Source: Dysgonomonas sp. 511
GTDB lineage: Bacteria > Bacteroidota > Bacteroidia > Bacteroidales > Dysgonomonadaceae
Direction of reading: 5' to 3'
Assembly: GCF_010501105.1 (NCBI RefSeq)
Contig: NZ_QVMQ01000009.1
Span: forward strand, 1-64,000
Length of the DNA: 64,000 nucleotides
Shown: positions 1-8,870 of the stretch, piece by piece
Position numbering within the stretch: the first letter of the stretch is position 1
Layout of the letters: every line of letters starts with the position of its first letter
Translations under genes and position numbers: made by a program
Notes under the pieces: generated by a model
The model's input: the letters and a program-made list of their open reading frames with translations, nothing else
The model's database searches: none
Told to the model about the DNA's origin: nothing

Positions 1-38
1 CATTGCAACTCTAAGATACATATTTTAGAGTGAACGAA

Positions 39-70
39 AAAGACCGAAGCTATTAAAAACTTCGGTCTTT
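39..70. terminator. Hairpin terminator, probably bidirectional
   Basis: Two perfect 11-base arms (39-49 and 60-70, AAAGACCGAAG and its complement) enclose a 10-base loop. The arms end in A-run and T-run sequence, so it could stop transcription in both directions. It probably separates the gene off the left edge from the rteC remnant. Confidence 0.6.
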
Positions 71-124
71 CATATTTTGGGGCTTTTGACACACCCTCAT
101 TTACTAATATAAATATTCAAGATT

Positions 125-761
125 ATGAAACAATTAATGAATTCGAGATTATTTCTACTATTAACGAAAGCCTCAAAAGAGAAAGATGTATTAACGGAGT
201 TAACAAAAGCCTATGACGAATTTGCACTAAAGTTATTAGACAAACTACAGATTGAATCAAACATCGCAAAGCTGTATTATCACCTTGGCTTTGTTCGTTT
301 GGAACTTGTTGGAATACGAGACGGGTTATCCGATAAGGAGGAAAAAAAATGCCTTAAAATATACAATCAAGGCAATCTCTCTTATTGATATAGAACTGAG
401 GATTTTGCAATGGCAATTACAGAATAATAGCAATAAAGGAAATCAAAAAGAAAAAAAATCTGAACAAGACCTTCATTGGACCGGAACGGCTGCCGATTTG
501 GTAGAATTTGCATATGGTGCTCTGGAAACTAAGAAATTTGAGAATGGGGAAATAGATATTAATCTATTGATTGAAATCCTCTGTCAACTATTCTCTTTTG
601 AAGTAAAAGATTGTTACGATACTTTCCGTGCTATTCGACGAAGAGTCGGAAGCCGTACTCTCTTTCTTGATGAAATGATTGAAAAGTTAAACGAAAGAAT
701 GGATAATATGGATAACGGTATTTTTAAGAAAAAGAAGATCCGAAGAAAAATAAATGATTGA
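125..761 (+). pseudogene. rteC: RteC-family conjugative-transposon regulator, frameshifted
   Basis: Two reading frames together encode one RteC-like protein of about 211 residues. The first frame (from 125) gives the N-terminal helices and runs into an A8 tract at 342-349. The second frame carries the diagnostic C-terminal part, including LHWTGTAADLVEFAYG and a later helix ending LNERMD. Frame is restored if the tract has seven A rather than eight. In Bacteroides, RteC controls excision of CTnDOT-type elements; here no excision or transfer genes are seen next to it. Either the gene is dead, or slippage on the A-run makes some full-length product, or there is a base-calling error. Family identity is from motif recognition and is fairly sure; activity is doubtful. 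Confidence 0.75.
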
Positions 762-1359
762 TACGTTAATATGACTGAACTTTAAACTGCATATTCTTCA
801 TTTTCTCTATGAATAGAAAACTGGTAATTTTTGAATTTACAAACGAGAAAATAGGAAATACCATTCATGCTTATAAAGTGTGGATTATTTTTCCTGTTTG
901 TAAAGGTATACCAGTGCCTCTGTTCCGGGAAAAATGACTCCACACTTTTTCCTATTTGCCCATTCTACAAAGAATTCCTTTAATCTGCACTTTAAATCAT
1001 ACTTTATAAAATATCTCACTTCGTATGAGATAGAAATAAGACTTCACAATTGGATATCTCACCCTTATTTTATATATTTGAATCACATAAAAGAATGAGG
1101 TCAACTTCAAGCCAAAAGTGGTATTTAAGAGACATTCGAATACATTACTAAACCATTACTATTGAAATAGAGTAATGTTATAAACAGTTGAAATAATAAC
1201 ATTTAGAAAATATAAAGTGGAACCAGGTGGGACCACTTAAAAATCAGAGAGTTACGCAGAAGTGTGGCTCTTTTTTGTTTTAAATACTACCTGTTTTGCT
1301 TTGGTTTGAGTACGGGTTTTCTACATTCAGTTAAACCAAGAGTTAAACCAAAAACTCAC
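762..1359. other. AT-rich intergenic stretch without a supported gene
   Basis: No convincing coding frame in about 600 bases. It holds small inverted repeats, for example AAGTGG/CCACTT around 1217-1240 and GAGATA/TATCTC-type pairs around 1027-1065. It lies between the rteC remnant and the integrase stump and is probably part of the same decayed element. Confidence 0.5.
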
Positions 1360-1491
1360 ATGAATGCAACAGTTAATGTAGTGTTATTCAAATCAAAAAC
1401 ACTTGCAGATGGTTCACACCCATTAATGATAAGAATCTGCAAAGACAATATCCAAACAATTATTTCGGAGAAAACAATCCACTCCATCTAA
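1360..1491 (+). pseudogene. Tyrosine integrase, N-terminal stump
   Basis: The ATG at 1360 opens a frame whose first 31 or so residues match the start of Bacteroidetes tyrosine recombinases: NATVNVVLFKSKTLADGSHP, then LMIRICKDN, the beta-strand arm-binding region of the N-terminal SAM-like domain. After KDN the similarity ends and the frame stops within 13 residues, so the core-binding and catalytic domains (R-H-R-Y) are missing. An upstream in-frame ATG at 1264 would add 32 residues unlike the family, so 1360 is preferred. It is a broken end of an integrated element and cannot be active. Confidence 0.7.
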
Positions 1492-1616
1492 AAGCTCAGC
1501 AGAAAGAGTACAATCAGAACTTAGCAACCTTGCCTTCAGGAAAGGTTAAGGGAGTTGCTCCTAAAACAAAACCTGCCATCATCCTGTTATATAAATATTA
1601 TGGATATATGTATTGA
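1455..1616 (+). pseudogene. Unidentified open-frame fragment, 3' end
   Basis: In the frame ending at the stop at 1614-1616 an uninterrupted stretch of about 53 codons reads with ordinary protein composition (for example LKAQQKEYNQNLATLPSGKV). It has no start codon and follows directly on the point where the integrase similarity ends. I do not recognise the family. It may be the 3' end of a gene joined to the integrase stump by deletion, or chance. Its stop overlaps the start of the HAD gene at 1600 in another frame. Confidence 0.25.
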
Positions 1617-2022
1617 CTTCGACGGCACATGTGTTGCCCACGAATACCCCACGATAGGGAAAGACATAGGGGCTGTGCCCGTGTTGAAAGAACTTGTGGA
1701 AAAAGGGCATAAGCTCATCCTTTTCACCATGCGGAGCGACCGCAAAAAAAAGAAAAAAATAGACGGGCAAGAGACTGTAGTGGAAGAAAATGTGCTGACG
1801 GAAGCCGTAGAGTGGTTTAGCCGTCAGGGCATCCCCTTGTATGGCATCCAGAAGAACCCGAAGCAACGTTTCTGGACTTCTTCGCCAAAGGCCTATGGGC
1901 ATTTGTATATCGACGATGCTGCATTGGGTTGTCCGCTGGTGGTAGACGATCCCGAATCGGAAAGACCCTATGCCAATTGGAAAAAGATAAGGGAAATGTT
2001 GGTCGAGCAGGGTATTTTGTAG
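1600..2022 (+). CDS. HAD-superfamily phosphatase (BT0820-like)
   Basis: A 140-residue single-domain HAD protein. Motif I is DFDGT near residues 6-10 (both Asp present), motif II is the Thr in LFTMRSD, and the acidic motif IV is YIDDAALG. There is no cap domain of any size. Small phosphatases of this kind occur widely in Bacteroidetes; their substrate is not known. Start: ATG 1600 puts motif I at the N-terminus as in the family, whereas the upstream ATG at 1555 adds residues from the mobile-element scar. A run of Lys codons (RKKKKKID, around 1741-1762) sits between motifs II and III. The sequence just upstream is the junction with the decayed element, so the original promoter may have been replaced. 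Confidence 0.75.
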   Translation: MDICIDFDGTCVAHEYPTIGKDIGAVPVLKELVEKGHKLILFTMRSDRKKKKKIDGQETVVEENVLTEAVEWFSRQGIPLYGIQKNPKQRFWTSSPKAYGHLYIDDAALGCPLVVDDPESERPYANWKKIREMLVEQGIL

Positions 2023-2064
2023 GAGTAAGTAACTATCAGAAAAAAGGATTGCAGAAAATGAAAA

Positions 2065-2090
2065 AGCAACCCCTGTTGCCAAGGGCTGCT
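2065..2090 (+). terminator. Weak hairpin after the HAD gene
   Basis: Arms AGCAACCC (2065-2072) and GGGCTGCT (2083-2090) pair with one mismatch. The downstream T-tract is poor. It lies 42 bases after the HAD stop and just before the end of the convergent DUF5856 gene. Confidence 0.35.
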
Positions 2091-2123
2091 CTTTGGGCAT
2101 CTAATCACTATTCTTACTATTAT

Positions 2124-2525
2124 TTATTGTAGTCGCTTCAGACGGTACAACATTTGTTGGATAGCCTCTTGCAAGTCGTCGATGATGGCCTGCGTGAAGG
2201 CTTCGGCAAATAGTTCCCTCTGGCTTTCTGAGTATTTGTAGAATTCTTCCGCATGATTGATCAGATCGTTAGGAAGTCTTGTTTCGGGAATTGTAATTTC
2301 CAAATCCCCTTTCACTGCATAAGAAGTCTCGGTCAAACGGTCAATCACATCCAGCAAATCTTCGAGAGCCTGGTCGATAGCTATGTGTTGAGCATAGCTA
2401 CCCTTGCCTGAGATATGCCAGTGATAAAGTTTCAGACTGCTGTTGAACGAGAATATCTTTCCGATAAATGTACCTACTTCCGTATTTACGGATGTGGATT
2501 TCTTTTGCATAGTTGAAGTGCTCAT
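2124..2525 (-). CDS. DUF5856 / Dps-like four-helix protein
   Basis: A 133-residue, all-helical protein. Residues about 30-65 read LKLYHWHISGKGSYAQH followed by a helix with EDLLDVIDRLTE. This matches the Dps/ferritin-like pattern in which an HW pair, a later His and an Asp/Glu sit across a helical bundle. It was probably named DUF5856 in Bacteroidetes. Classical Dps proteins make hollow shells that bind iron and DNA; whether this one does is inference from the motif only. It has a short charged N-terminus and no signal peptide. It is transcribed convergently with the HAD gene, with a 101-base gap. Confidence 0.65.
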   Translation of the reverse strand: MSTSTMQKKSTSVNTEVGTFIGKIFSFNSSLKLYHWHISGKGSYAQHIAIDQALEDLLDVIDRLTETSYAVKGDLEITIPETRLPNDLINHAEEFYKYSESQRELFAEAFTQAIIDDLQEAIQQMLYRLKRLQ

Positions 2526-2686
2526 AATTATATATTTTTTATTGTTATTAATTTCCTTTAGACCGAACCCAACAGTTTGGCTCTATCTTTACACTCCTTT
2601 TTCGGAGGAGATACATCTAATAAACACTGTAACCTCTATTTTGTTCATTACAACTTTTTGAAATGTCGACTATGCTCCACACCAAA

Positions 2687-2719
2687 GAAGGTGTCCCAAA
2701 CGTAATAAAGGACACCTTC
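2687..2719. terminator. Hairpin of the GAAGGTGTCC family, copy 1
   Basis: Perfect 10-base arms GAAGGTGTCC (2687-2696) and GGACACCTTC (2710-2719) around a 13-base loop CAAACGTAATAAA. It lies downstream of miaA on the minus strand and can act as its terminator. The same stem with nearly the same loop recurs at 7202-7234 and 63898-63930. Confidence 0.7.
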
Positions 2720-2753
2720 TCTGAATATTCTCCGGCTTGTATTCTGGTAAACT

Positions 2754-3668
2754 TTACTTTAACAATTCTTCTACCCTGCTTATTTTTTCTTCTACCGGCA
2801 ACAGCGCATCTAACCAATGGATATGTACCCCGCGTTTTTCCATGCCCCTGAACCACGTCATCTGGCGTTTGGCAAACTGGTGTATGGCAATTTCGAGTTG
2901 CGAATACATCTCCTGATAGGTAAGTTCTTTTTGCAGGTATAGGGTGACGAATTTATATTCCAGCCCATAGTAGATAAGGTCTTCAGGCGATACGCCTTTG
3001 TCGAGTATGGCTTGCACTTCGTCTATCATGCCTTCGTCGAGACGCGCTTTCAACCGTTCGGATATTTTTTTGCGGCGTAGTTCGCGGTCTATATTTACCC
3101 CTATCACAAGGCTGCTTAATGGAGGGAACTCGTTTTGCTCCAATGGATGCTGTTTTTTGTATTCCTCTATTTCTATCGCACGGATTGCCCGCTGTGCGGT
3201 ATCTACATCGGTGGTGTTGTGCAGCGGCTTATAGCTTGCAAGTATTTTGGTCAATTCTTCGAGGGGACAATCTTCATATCTTGCCCTCAGCTCTTTATTC
3301 TCCGGCACATTGACTAATGAGTAGCCGCGCAAGACCGATTCGATATAAAGACCCGACCCGCCACATAAAATTGGTAGTTTTCCCCGTTTGCTGATGCCGG
3401 TAAATGCTTCGTGAAAATCGTGCTGGTATTCGAAGATATTATACTTGTCGCCGGCTTCGCGTATATCTATCAGGTGATAGGGGATTTGCCTGCCGTTTAC
3501 GATATAGTCCGAAAGGTCTTTGCCCGTCCCTATATCCATCGAACGGTAGACCTGCCGCGAATCGCCGCTTATAATCTCGGTATCGAGATGGCGAGCCAGA
3601 TGGCAGGCAAAAGAGGTTTTGCCCGATGCAGTAGGGCCTGTTATGGTGATTAGTTCGTATTTGCTCAT
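2754..3668 (-). CDS. miaA: tRNA dimethylallyltransferase MiaA
   Basis: Transfers dimethylallyl from DMAPP to N6 of A37 in tRNAs reading UNN codons. The 304-residue length is normal. The P-loop GPTASGKTSFA is at residues 10-20, followed by the DSRQVYR substrate motif near 36-42, the GGSGLYIES segment, and the C-terminal QFAKRQMTWFRG motif that contacts tRNA. It starts at ATG 3668 and lies 8 bases downstream of the TonB-C-like lipoprotein gene, so the two are probably co-transcribed. The shared GAAGGTGTCC hairpin follows it. Confidence 0.95.
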   Translation of the reverse strand: MSKYELITITGPTASGKTSFACHLARHLDTEIISGDSRQVYRSMDIGTGKDLSDYIVNGRQIPYHLIDIREAGDKYNIFEYQHDFHEAFTGISKRGKLPILCGGSGLYIESVLRGYSLVNVPENKELRARYEDCPLEELTKILASYKPLHNTTDVDTAQRAIRAIEIEEYKKQHPLEQNEFPPLSSLVIGVNIDRELRRKKISERLKARLDEGMIDEVQAILDKGVSPEDLIYYGLEYKFVTLYLQKELTYQEMYSQLEIAIHQFAKRQMTWFRGMEKRGVHIHWLDALLPVEEKISRVEELLK

Positions 3669-3676
3669 GTCTTTTA

Positions 3677-4549
3677 TTACTTATGTCCTATAATATAAAT
3701 AGGTTCGTAAAACTTTATTTTTTCTTTATTTTCAAAAATATCGTCCAGATAATCTTCCGGTAATGAATCCGTATCTATACCCCTTAGGCTATAACTATCG
3801 AGGTCGACTGTAATTACAGGCTTGGGATAGCACAATACCCACTTCGTGTCATATGATATTGTCAGCCTATATAATAGACGTGGAGGGAAACTACGGGCAC
3901 TGCCCGGAACCCATTTAGGCATTTTGTTTAAAGCGTCCAAAAGTCTTTTGTCATACTTGGGCGAGATGCCTTTTACTATTTTGCTATATTTTAAAGCACC
4001 TGTCTTGTCGAGTTCGAAATGTGCTTGGAGTTTCCTTTTTTTATTCCTGAAATGGTCTTCGAAAGAGTATTTCACATTCTTGCAGATAAATTTCTCCAAT
4101 TCTTTATTGCCTCCGGGAAATTGGGCGAGTTGTTCGACAAAGATAAATGGCCTTTGCTCATTTTCTCCGGCAATCCTAAAATATACGGGAATCACGCAAA
4201 GTAGTTCAGATGGTTTTCTGCTGACTCTACCCGGTATAAACTTAGGTATGTGTTGCAATACCTTTTTTACCTCTATGCCAAATTCATTCTCTAATACGGA
4301 TGCAGTAACCACTTGTTTTACTGCTCCATCTTTACCTATCAGGCAATTGGCTACAACATACTCTTCGTCTTCCAGTCTTGAGATAGGGTATTGTATCACC
4401 TTTGTCAGATATTTTCTAAGCTCATCGTCTCCTCCCGAAAAATCGGGATAAGAATATTGTGGAACATAAAACTCTTCTTTCTCTATTTTCCGGCTGGCAC
4501 ACGATAAGAGAAAGAAACAGAGCAATAAAGAGCATAACTTCACTTTCAT
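3677..4549 (-). CDS. Lipoprotein with two TonB-C-like domains
   Basis: From ATG 4549 the protein (290 residues) starts with a lipoprotein signal, MKVKLCSLLLCFFLLSCASR, cleaved before the Cys at residue 17. An ATG at 4585 would add 12 residues before the charged start and is less likely. Two similar modules follow: GGDDELRKYLTKVIQYP near residues 40-56 and FPGGNKELEKFICKNVKYS further on. These are typical of the TonB C-terminal-like modules abundant in Bacteroidetes. There is no N-terminal TonB helix or proline-rich linker, so it is not a classical energy transducer; a periplasmic or outer-membrane scaffold role is inference. It lies directly upstream of miaA. Confidence 0.65.
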   Translation of the reverse strand: MKVKLCSLLLCFFLLSCASRKIEKEEFYVPQYSYPDFSGGDDELRKYLTKVIQYPISRLEDEEYVVANCLIGKDGAVKQVVTASVLENEFGIEVKKVLQHIPKFIPGRVSRKPSELLCVIPVYFRIAGENEQRPFIFVEQLAQFPGGNKELEKFICKNVKYSFEDHFRNKKRKLQAHFELDKTGALKYSKIVKGISPKYDKRLLDALNKMPKWVPGSARSFPPRLLYRLTISYDTKWVLCYPKPVITVDLDSYSLRGIDTDSLPEDYLDDIFENKEKIKFYEPIYIIGHK

Positions 4550-4668
4550 AAACGTAATAAATACATCCAAAAGCCGAAAATACAATAAATTTGCTCTTTA
4601 TTTGATTTTTATTGCATCAAAACTTTGTTCTTGCAGCCGATAAAGACTAAATGTTTAAAAAAACGGAT

Positions 4669-4676
4669 TATATTTG
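4669..4676 (+). promoter_or_regulatory. -7 box (TATATTTG) for rsfS-ftsH
   Basis: TATATTTG matches the Bacteroidetes TAnnTTTG box and lies 38 bases before the rsfS start at 4714. Because it falls after the in-frame ATG at 4651, it supports 4714 as the true start. No good -33 TTTG at standard spacing was found. Confidence 0.45.
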
Positions 4677-4713
4677 TAGGTTCAAACAGACTTTATATAC
4701 TCTAAAATTAAGA

Positions 4714-5070
4714 ATGAAAGAAGTAAAAAATTTAGTAAATAGTATTGTCGGCGCTTGCCAGGAGAAAAAAGCTAAAAACATAGTCATAGTAGATATGACA
4801 GAATTGCCTGGTTCTATCTGCCAGTATTTTGTTATCTGCGAAGGAAACACACCTACACAAGTATCAGCAATTTCCGACGAAGTAGTCGATTCGTTGAAAA
4901 AGAAAAAAGAACGCCCTATTACTATCGACGGCTTGCGCGAAGCCCGTTGGGTAGGTATAGATTATGGTACGGTTATTGTTCATGTATTCTTGCCCGAATT
5001 GCGTGAATTTTATAATATCGAAAATTTATGGGCTGATGCAAAACTCGAAAGTATTCCCGATATAGAGTGA
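4714..5070 (+). CDS. rsfS: Ribosomal silencing factor RsfS (Iojap family)
   Basis: A 118-residue protein that binds uL14 on the 50S subunit and blocks subunit joining when nutrients are low. It shows the family's core: NIVIVDMTEL, then YFVICEGNTPTQVSAISDEV, GLREARWVGIDYGTVIVHVF and REFYNIENLWADA. Start: ATG 4714 matches the family N-terminus (MKEVKNLVNSIV). The longer frame from 4651 would place the start before a promoter-like TATATTTG box. ftsH follows 74 bases downstream on the same strand, an arrangement common in Bacteroidetes, and the two are likely one unit. Confidence 0.93.
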   Translation: MKEVKNLVNSIVGACQEKKAKNIVIVDMTELPGSICQYFVICEGNTPTQVSAISDEVVDSLKKKKERPITIDGLREARWVGIDYGTVIVHVFLPELREFYNIENLWADAKLESIPDIE

Positions 5071-5144
5071 CAACAAACACCTTATGTCAGTTGTTAATAC
5101 TTCTCCGATAGGGATAAACTTAGTATATAATCAACAAAATATAT

Positions 5145-7172
5145 ATGGACAATAATAACAATGGCGAAAGCAACAAGCCCAAGATGCCTGTAAGGGGGCC
5201 TAAAATGCCGTTCAACCTTTACTGGATATACCTGTTGGTATTCGGGGCAATCGTCGGGATGTATTTCTTTTCCGAAAACAGTGTAACCAAAGAAGTGCCG
5301 TGGTCGGATTTCCAGGGTTATGTCAAAGATAACAGCATAAGGAAGATAGTTGTAGACAACAAGGCCAATGCCTTGAAAGCATTTGTGCGCAAAGATTCGG
5401 TCGACCATGTATTCAAGAAAGAAGCCGAACGCGCCGGAAACGACCCTTCGATAATCGTTCGCATACCGTCGGCTGACAAGTTTTCCGATTTCTACGACAA
5501 AATACGGACTGAGTACAACTACGACATCGACGTAAGCTACGAAACAGGAACTAATTTTGTAGATATCCTTATCGGATTCTTGCCTATCATCCTCATATTT
5601 GCCCTCTTCATCTATATGATGCGCCGTATGTCGGGCGGAGGCTCAGGTGGCGGAGGCGGAGTGTTCAGCGTAGGCAAATCGAAAGCCCAGTTGTATGACA
5701 AAGGGGCAGACTTGCGTGTCACATTCAAAGACGTAGCCGGACTATCGGAAGCCAAAGAAGAAATAGAGGAAATAGTAGAGTTTCTTAAAAACCCTTCACG
5801 CTATACCGAAATAGGAGGTAAAATTCCGAAAGGAGCCTTGCTTGTAGGTCCTCCGGGAACAGGTAAGACATTGCTTGCCAAGGCTGTGGCAGGAGAGGCT
5901 AATGTGCCGTTTTTCTCCATGTCGGGTTCCGACTTTGTAGAAATGTTTGTCGGCGTAGGAGCATCGCGTGTGCGCGACCTGTTTAAGCAAGCAAAAGAAA
6001 AATCGCCTTGCATTATCTTTATCGACGAAATAGATGCCATAGGGCGTGCCCGCGGGCGCAACCCGAATATGGGTTCGAACGACGAGCGCGAAAATACCCT
6101 CAACCAATTATTGACAGAGATGGACGGTTTCGGGACAAACAGCGGTATCATTATACTGGCTGCTACCAACCGTGCCGACATTTTGGATAAAGCCTTGCTG
6201 CGTGCCGGACGGTTCGACCGTCAGATAATGGTAGACTTGCCCGACCTCAGCGACCGGAAAGAAATATTCAAGGTGCACCTACGCCCTGTAAAAATAGACG
6301 ATTCGGTAGATGCCGATTTCCTTGCGCGACAGACACCGGGATTCTCGGGTGCCGACATAGCCAATGTATGTAACGAGGCTGCCCTGATAGCTGCCCGAAA
6401 AGGCAAAAAGGTGGTTCAAAAAGACGATTTCACCAATGCTGTAGACCGCATTATAGGCGGACTGGAGAAAAAGAATAAGGTTACCACCGTAGAAGAACGT
6501 AAGACTATTGCCATACACGAAGCTGGACACGCTACATTGAGCTGGTTCTTGAGATATGCCAACCCACTGGTGAAAGTTACCATCGTACCACGAGGCAAAG
6601 CACTTGGCGCTGCATGGTACTTGCCGGAAGAAAGGCAGATAACCACCAAAGAGCAAATGCTCGACGAAATGTGCGCATTGCTTGGCGGACGTGCTGCTGA
6701 GGAAGTGTTCGTAGGACATATTTCTTCGGGAGCAGCCAACGACCTCGAACGTGTAACCAAGCAGGCTTATGCTATGATATCTTATCTGGGGATGAGCGAA
6801 AAGCTGTCTAATATCAGCTACTACGATTCTACAGGCGATAGTTATGGTTTCACCAAGCCATATAGCGAACAGACTGCTTTGCTTATCGACAACGAAGTAC
6901 AAGCCATGATAAATGAGCAGTACGAACGGGCAAAAGCTTTGCTTCGCGAACATACCGAAGGGCATAACCAGCTTGCCGACCTATTGGTAAAAGAAGAAGT
7001 GATATATGCCGACGACCTGAAAAAAATATTTGGCGAACGTCAATGGATATCGCGTTCCGAAGAACTGATAAAAGAAACCGAAGAGCTGCCCGAAAAGATT
7101 GAAATAGATATCAATAAAGGTGATGATGCGCCGGGTATCTTAGCCGAAGGCGGACAATCGGAAGAGGAATAG
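5145..7172 (+). CDS. ftsH: ATP-dependent zinc metalloprotease FtsH
   Basis: Membrane-anchored AAA protease that degrades misfolded membrane proteins and regulators. It is 675 residues. There is an N-terminal TM segment near residues 27-47, a periplasmic domain, and a second TM near 129-150 ending in [15 protein letters not shown]. The AAA domain has Walker A GPPGTGKT at about 235-242, Walker [12 protein letters not shown] and the second region of homology ending [10 protein letters not shown]. The zinc site HEAGH is at about 458-462. The acidic tail is usual for Bacteroidetes. It lies downstream of rsfS and is followed by the hairpin at 7202-7234. All catalytic residues are present. Confidence 0.97.
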   Translation: MDNNNNGESNKPKMPVRGPKMPFNLYWIYLLVFGAIVGMYFFSENSVTKEVPWSDFQGYVKDNSIRKIVVDNKANALKAFVRKDSVDHVFKKEAERAGNDPSIIVRIPSADKFSDFYDKIRTEYNYDIDVSYETGTNFVDILIGFLPIILIFALFIYMMRRMSGGGSGGGGGVFSVGKSKAQLYDKGADLRVTFKDVAGLSEAKEEIEEIVEFLKNPSRYTEIGGKIPKGALLVGPPGTGKTLLAKAVAGEANVPFFSMSGSDFVEMFVGVGASRVRDLFKQAKEKSPCIIFIDEIDAIGRARGRNPNMGSNDERENTLNQLLTEMDGFGTNSGIIILAATNRADILDKALLRAGRFDRQIMVDLPDLSDRKEIFKVHLRPVKIDDSVDADFLARQTPGFSGADIANVCNEAALIAARKGKKVVQKDDFTNAVDRIIGGLEKKNKVTTVEERKTIAIHEAGHATLSWFLRYANPLVKVTIVPRGKALGAAWYLPEERQITTKEQMLDEMCALLGGRAAEEVFVGHISSGAANDLERVTKQAYAMISYLGMSEKLSNISYYDSTGDSYGFTKPYSEQTALLIDNEVQAMINEQYERAKALLREHTEGHNQLADLLVKEEVIYADDLKKIFGERQWISRSEELIKETEELPEKIEIDINKGDDAPGILAEGGQSEEE

Positions 7173-7201
7173 AATATTAAGGAAACGAATTGATAAAGAA
7201 A

Positions 7202-7234
7202 GAAGGTGTCCCGAAAGTAATAAAGGACACCTTC
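7202..7234 (+). terminator. Hairpin of the GAAGGTGTCC family, copy 2
   Basis: Arms 7202-7211 and 7225-7234 are identical to those of the copy at 2687. The 13-base loop is CGAAAGTAATAAA, and TTTG follows. It lies 29 bases after the ftsH stop and probably ends the rsfS-ftsH transcript. Confidence 0.75.
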
Positions 7235-7510
7235 TTTGTGTTGTGAAAATCCTGCACACAGCTCATGCAATAAAACATCATCTCAGCATTGTCTTACCCA
7301 TGTATTGTTGCCAAATATTCACGATCTACAAAATCAGGGTTGCCGATACTATATATTTTCATTGAATGAAATGAAAGCATTCATTAGAATGCAAAACATA
7401 CACTATTTCCGAAAAACGGTATGCAATATTTTCTGAATTAGAAAATACGCCTGCCCAGAATGTCAGAATTTGTCCGGTATTACTCTTCTGTTTTATATAT
7501 TTTTGCTTCC

Positions 7511-7595
7511 AAGTAACTGTTAGGAGATAAACGAAAAACTTCTGTTTTTTTTTAGATAAAAACCAATTTGAGATATTCCCTTAACAGTTACTAAG
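7511..7595. repeat. Inverted repeat with AGTAACTGTTA ends
   Basis: AAGTAACTGTTAGGAGATA at 7511-7529 is matched by an imperfect reverse complement at 7572-7595 (GATATTCCCTTAACAGTTAC and onward), 42 bases apart. The same AGTAACTGTTA module occurs at about 15970 and 45777, each time next to the GTTTAAATTT repeat. The rest of the 480-base gap between ftsH and the HEAT gene holds only the ftsH terminator and no supported gene. Confidence 0.5.
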
Positions 7596-7654
7596 ATTAA
7601 AAAATGCCCAAATCCTACTTTGATGCTGTTTAATAACAGTTTCTCACCTAAAGA

Positions 7655-8806
7655 ATGCCTATGCTTATAGAGTATTATTTATATTATCTGTATTACACAT
7701 TTCTGGGCTTCCCCTTTATCATACGGGTAGCAGTCGTAGCTTTGACCATATTTGCGCCCTTCTATTGTTTTGTGTTCCTGAGTTTTGCAAAAGAAAAGAA
7801 AAAGTACGACGAGAAAAGAAAGCTGCAAAAAGTGCTTAAGAACAAATACGCCGATGAAATCAAGCATATTATAACATCCCCGGATATGTATTATCCGGAG
7901 GACATTGCCAGTAGGCTGAATTGTAATGTCAAGAAACTTTCCGGCCGGAAGAAACGGATTATTACCAACATCCTTCTCTTTTTCCGCTCGAAAGAGAAGA
8001 ATATAAATGAAGAAAATTACAGAAGTGTAATCATTTACTTCAACCTCCAGCAATTCTGGGAGAAGAAACTCAAGTACGGAAGCATGGCTTCGCGCCAGAG
8101 GGCATTGCGCAAACTCGACGACTTTAATATTGAGATTCCCGGAGCTGTTATCGCATCGCTGACCAACAACAAGAACCAATTCCTGAGAAAAAGGGCACGC
8201 TCGTATTACATGCACCTGAGCCAGAACAGCCCTTTTAAGTTTCTCGACGAAAACTTCGACAACACCTTCAACCAGTGGGATAAAATAGAAATTCACCGTA
8301 TCCTGAGCAAGAAAGCAGAAGATGAAAAGCTTCCGAGCCTTACCCAATGGATCAAAAATTCGAAGAACTCGGCTTTCAGGTGTTTCCTCGTAGATGAAAT
8401 AAAGCTACTGAACCAAAAAGAAAGTTGCTATTACCTGTTGGAAATACTGGATACGCAGGACATGAAACTCCGCCGGCATTGCATCGAAGCACTAGGAGAA
8501 CTAAAATGCCACCTCGCCGAAAAACGGCTGATGGAAAATTACCAGCAACAACCTGTAACCGTACAGCAAAGCATAATAAAGGCTATACAGAAATTAAATT
8601 CAGGCGAGGCATTGTCTTTTCTCGAAGAAGCCTATTTCGATGCACACGACAGCGAGAGTAAGATTATCATTCTTCATGCAATTTACAACTATGGAACAGC
8701 CGGACGTAAACTGTTCGATACGATGCAAAAAGAAGCAGAAGGCTTTTCGCGGCAAATGTTCGAGCACGTCAGCAATCCTTTGCTAAGCTATAACCTGGCA
8801 ATATAA
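7655..8806 (+). CDS. Membrane-anchored HEAT-repeat protein
   Basis: A 383-residue protein. Residues about 5-45 form one or two N-terminal membrane segments (YYTFLGFPFIIRVAVVALTI, then FAPFYCFVFLSF), followed by a basic stretch. From about residue 140 to the end it is made of helical HEAT-type repeats, for example RRHCIEALGELKCHLAEKRL and SIIKAIQKLNSGEALSFLEE. HEAT arrays bind proteins, so it is probably a cytoplasm-facing scaffold or regulator for the adjacent glycosyltransferase, in the position that small partner subunits take in synthase systems. It lies 64 bases upstream of the GT2 gene on the same strand and probably opens the operon. The precise function is unknown. Confidence 0.6.
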   Translation: MPMLIEYYLYYLYYTFLGFPFIIRVAVVALTIFAPFYCFVFLSFAKEKKKYDEKRKLQKVLKNKYADEIKHIITSPDMYYPEDIASRLNCNVKKLSGRKKRIITNILLFFRSKEKNINEENYRSVIIYFNLQQFWEKKLKYGSMASRQRALRKLDDFNIEIPGAVIASLTNNKNQFLRKRARSYYMHLSQNSPFKFLDENFDNTFNQWDKIEIHRILSKKAEDEKLPSLTQWIKNSKNSAFRCFLVDEIKLLNQKESCYYLLEILDTQDMKLRRHCIEALGELKCHLAEKRLMENYQQQPVTVQQSIIKAIQKLNSGEALSFLEEAYFDAHDSESKIIILHAIYNYGTAGRKLFDTMQKEAEGFSRQMFEHVSNPLLSYNLAI

Positions 8807-8870
8807 ATACATATACAGTGTGTGAAGAAAGAGGAGACGAACCCACATACTAATCAAATCCCCCATTTTT

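Noticed and set aside
5801..6181. Long minus-strand frames opposite ftsH
   Set aside because: Antisense reading of a strongly conserved coding sequence; composition is that of reversed AAA motifs.
7236..7436. 66-codon frame after ftsH
   Set aside because: It begins in the terminator region, has biased composition (rich in Cys, His, Asn) and no neighbour or motif to support it.
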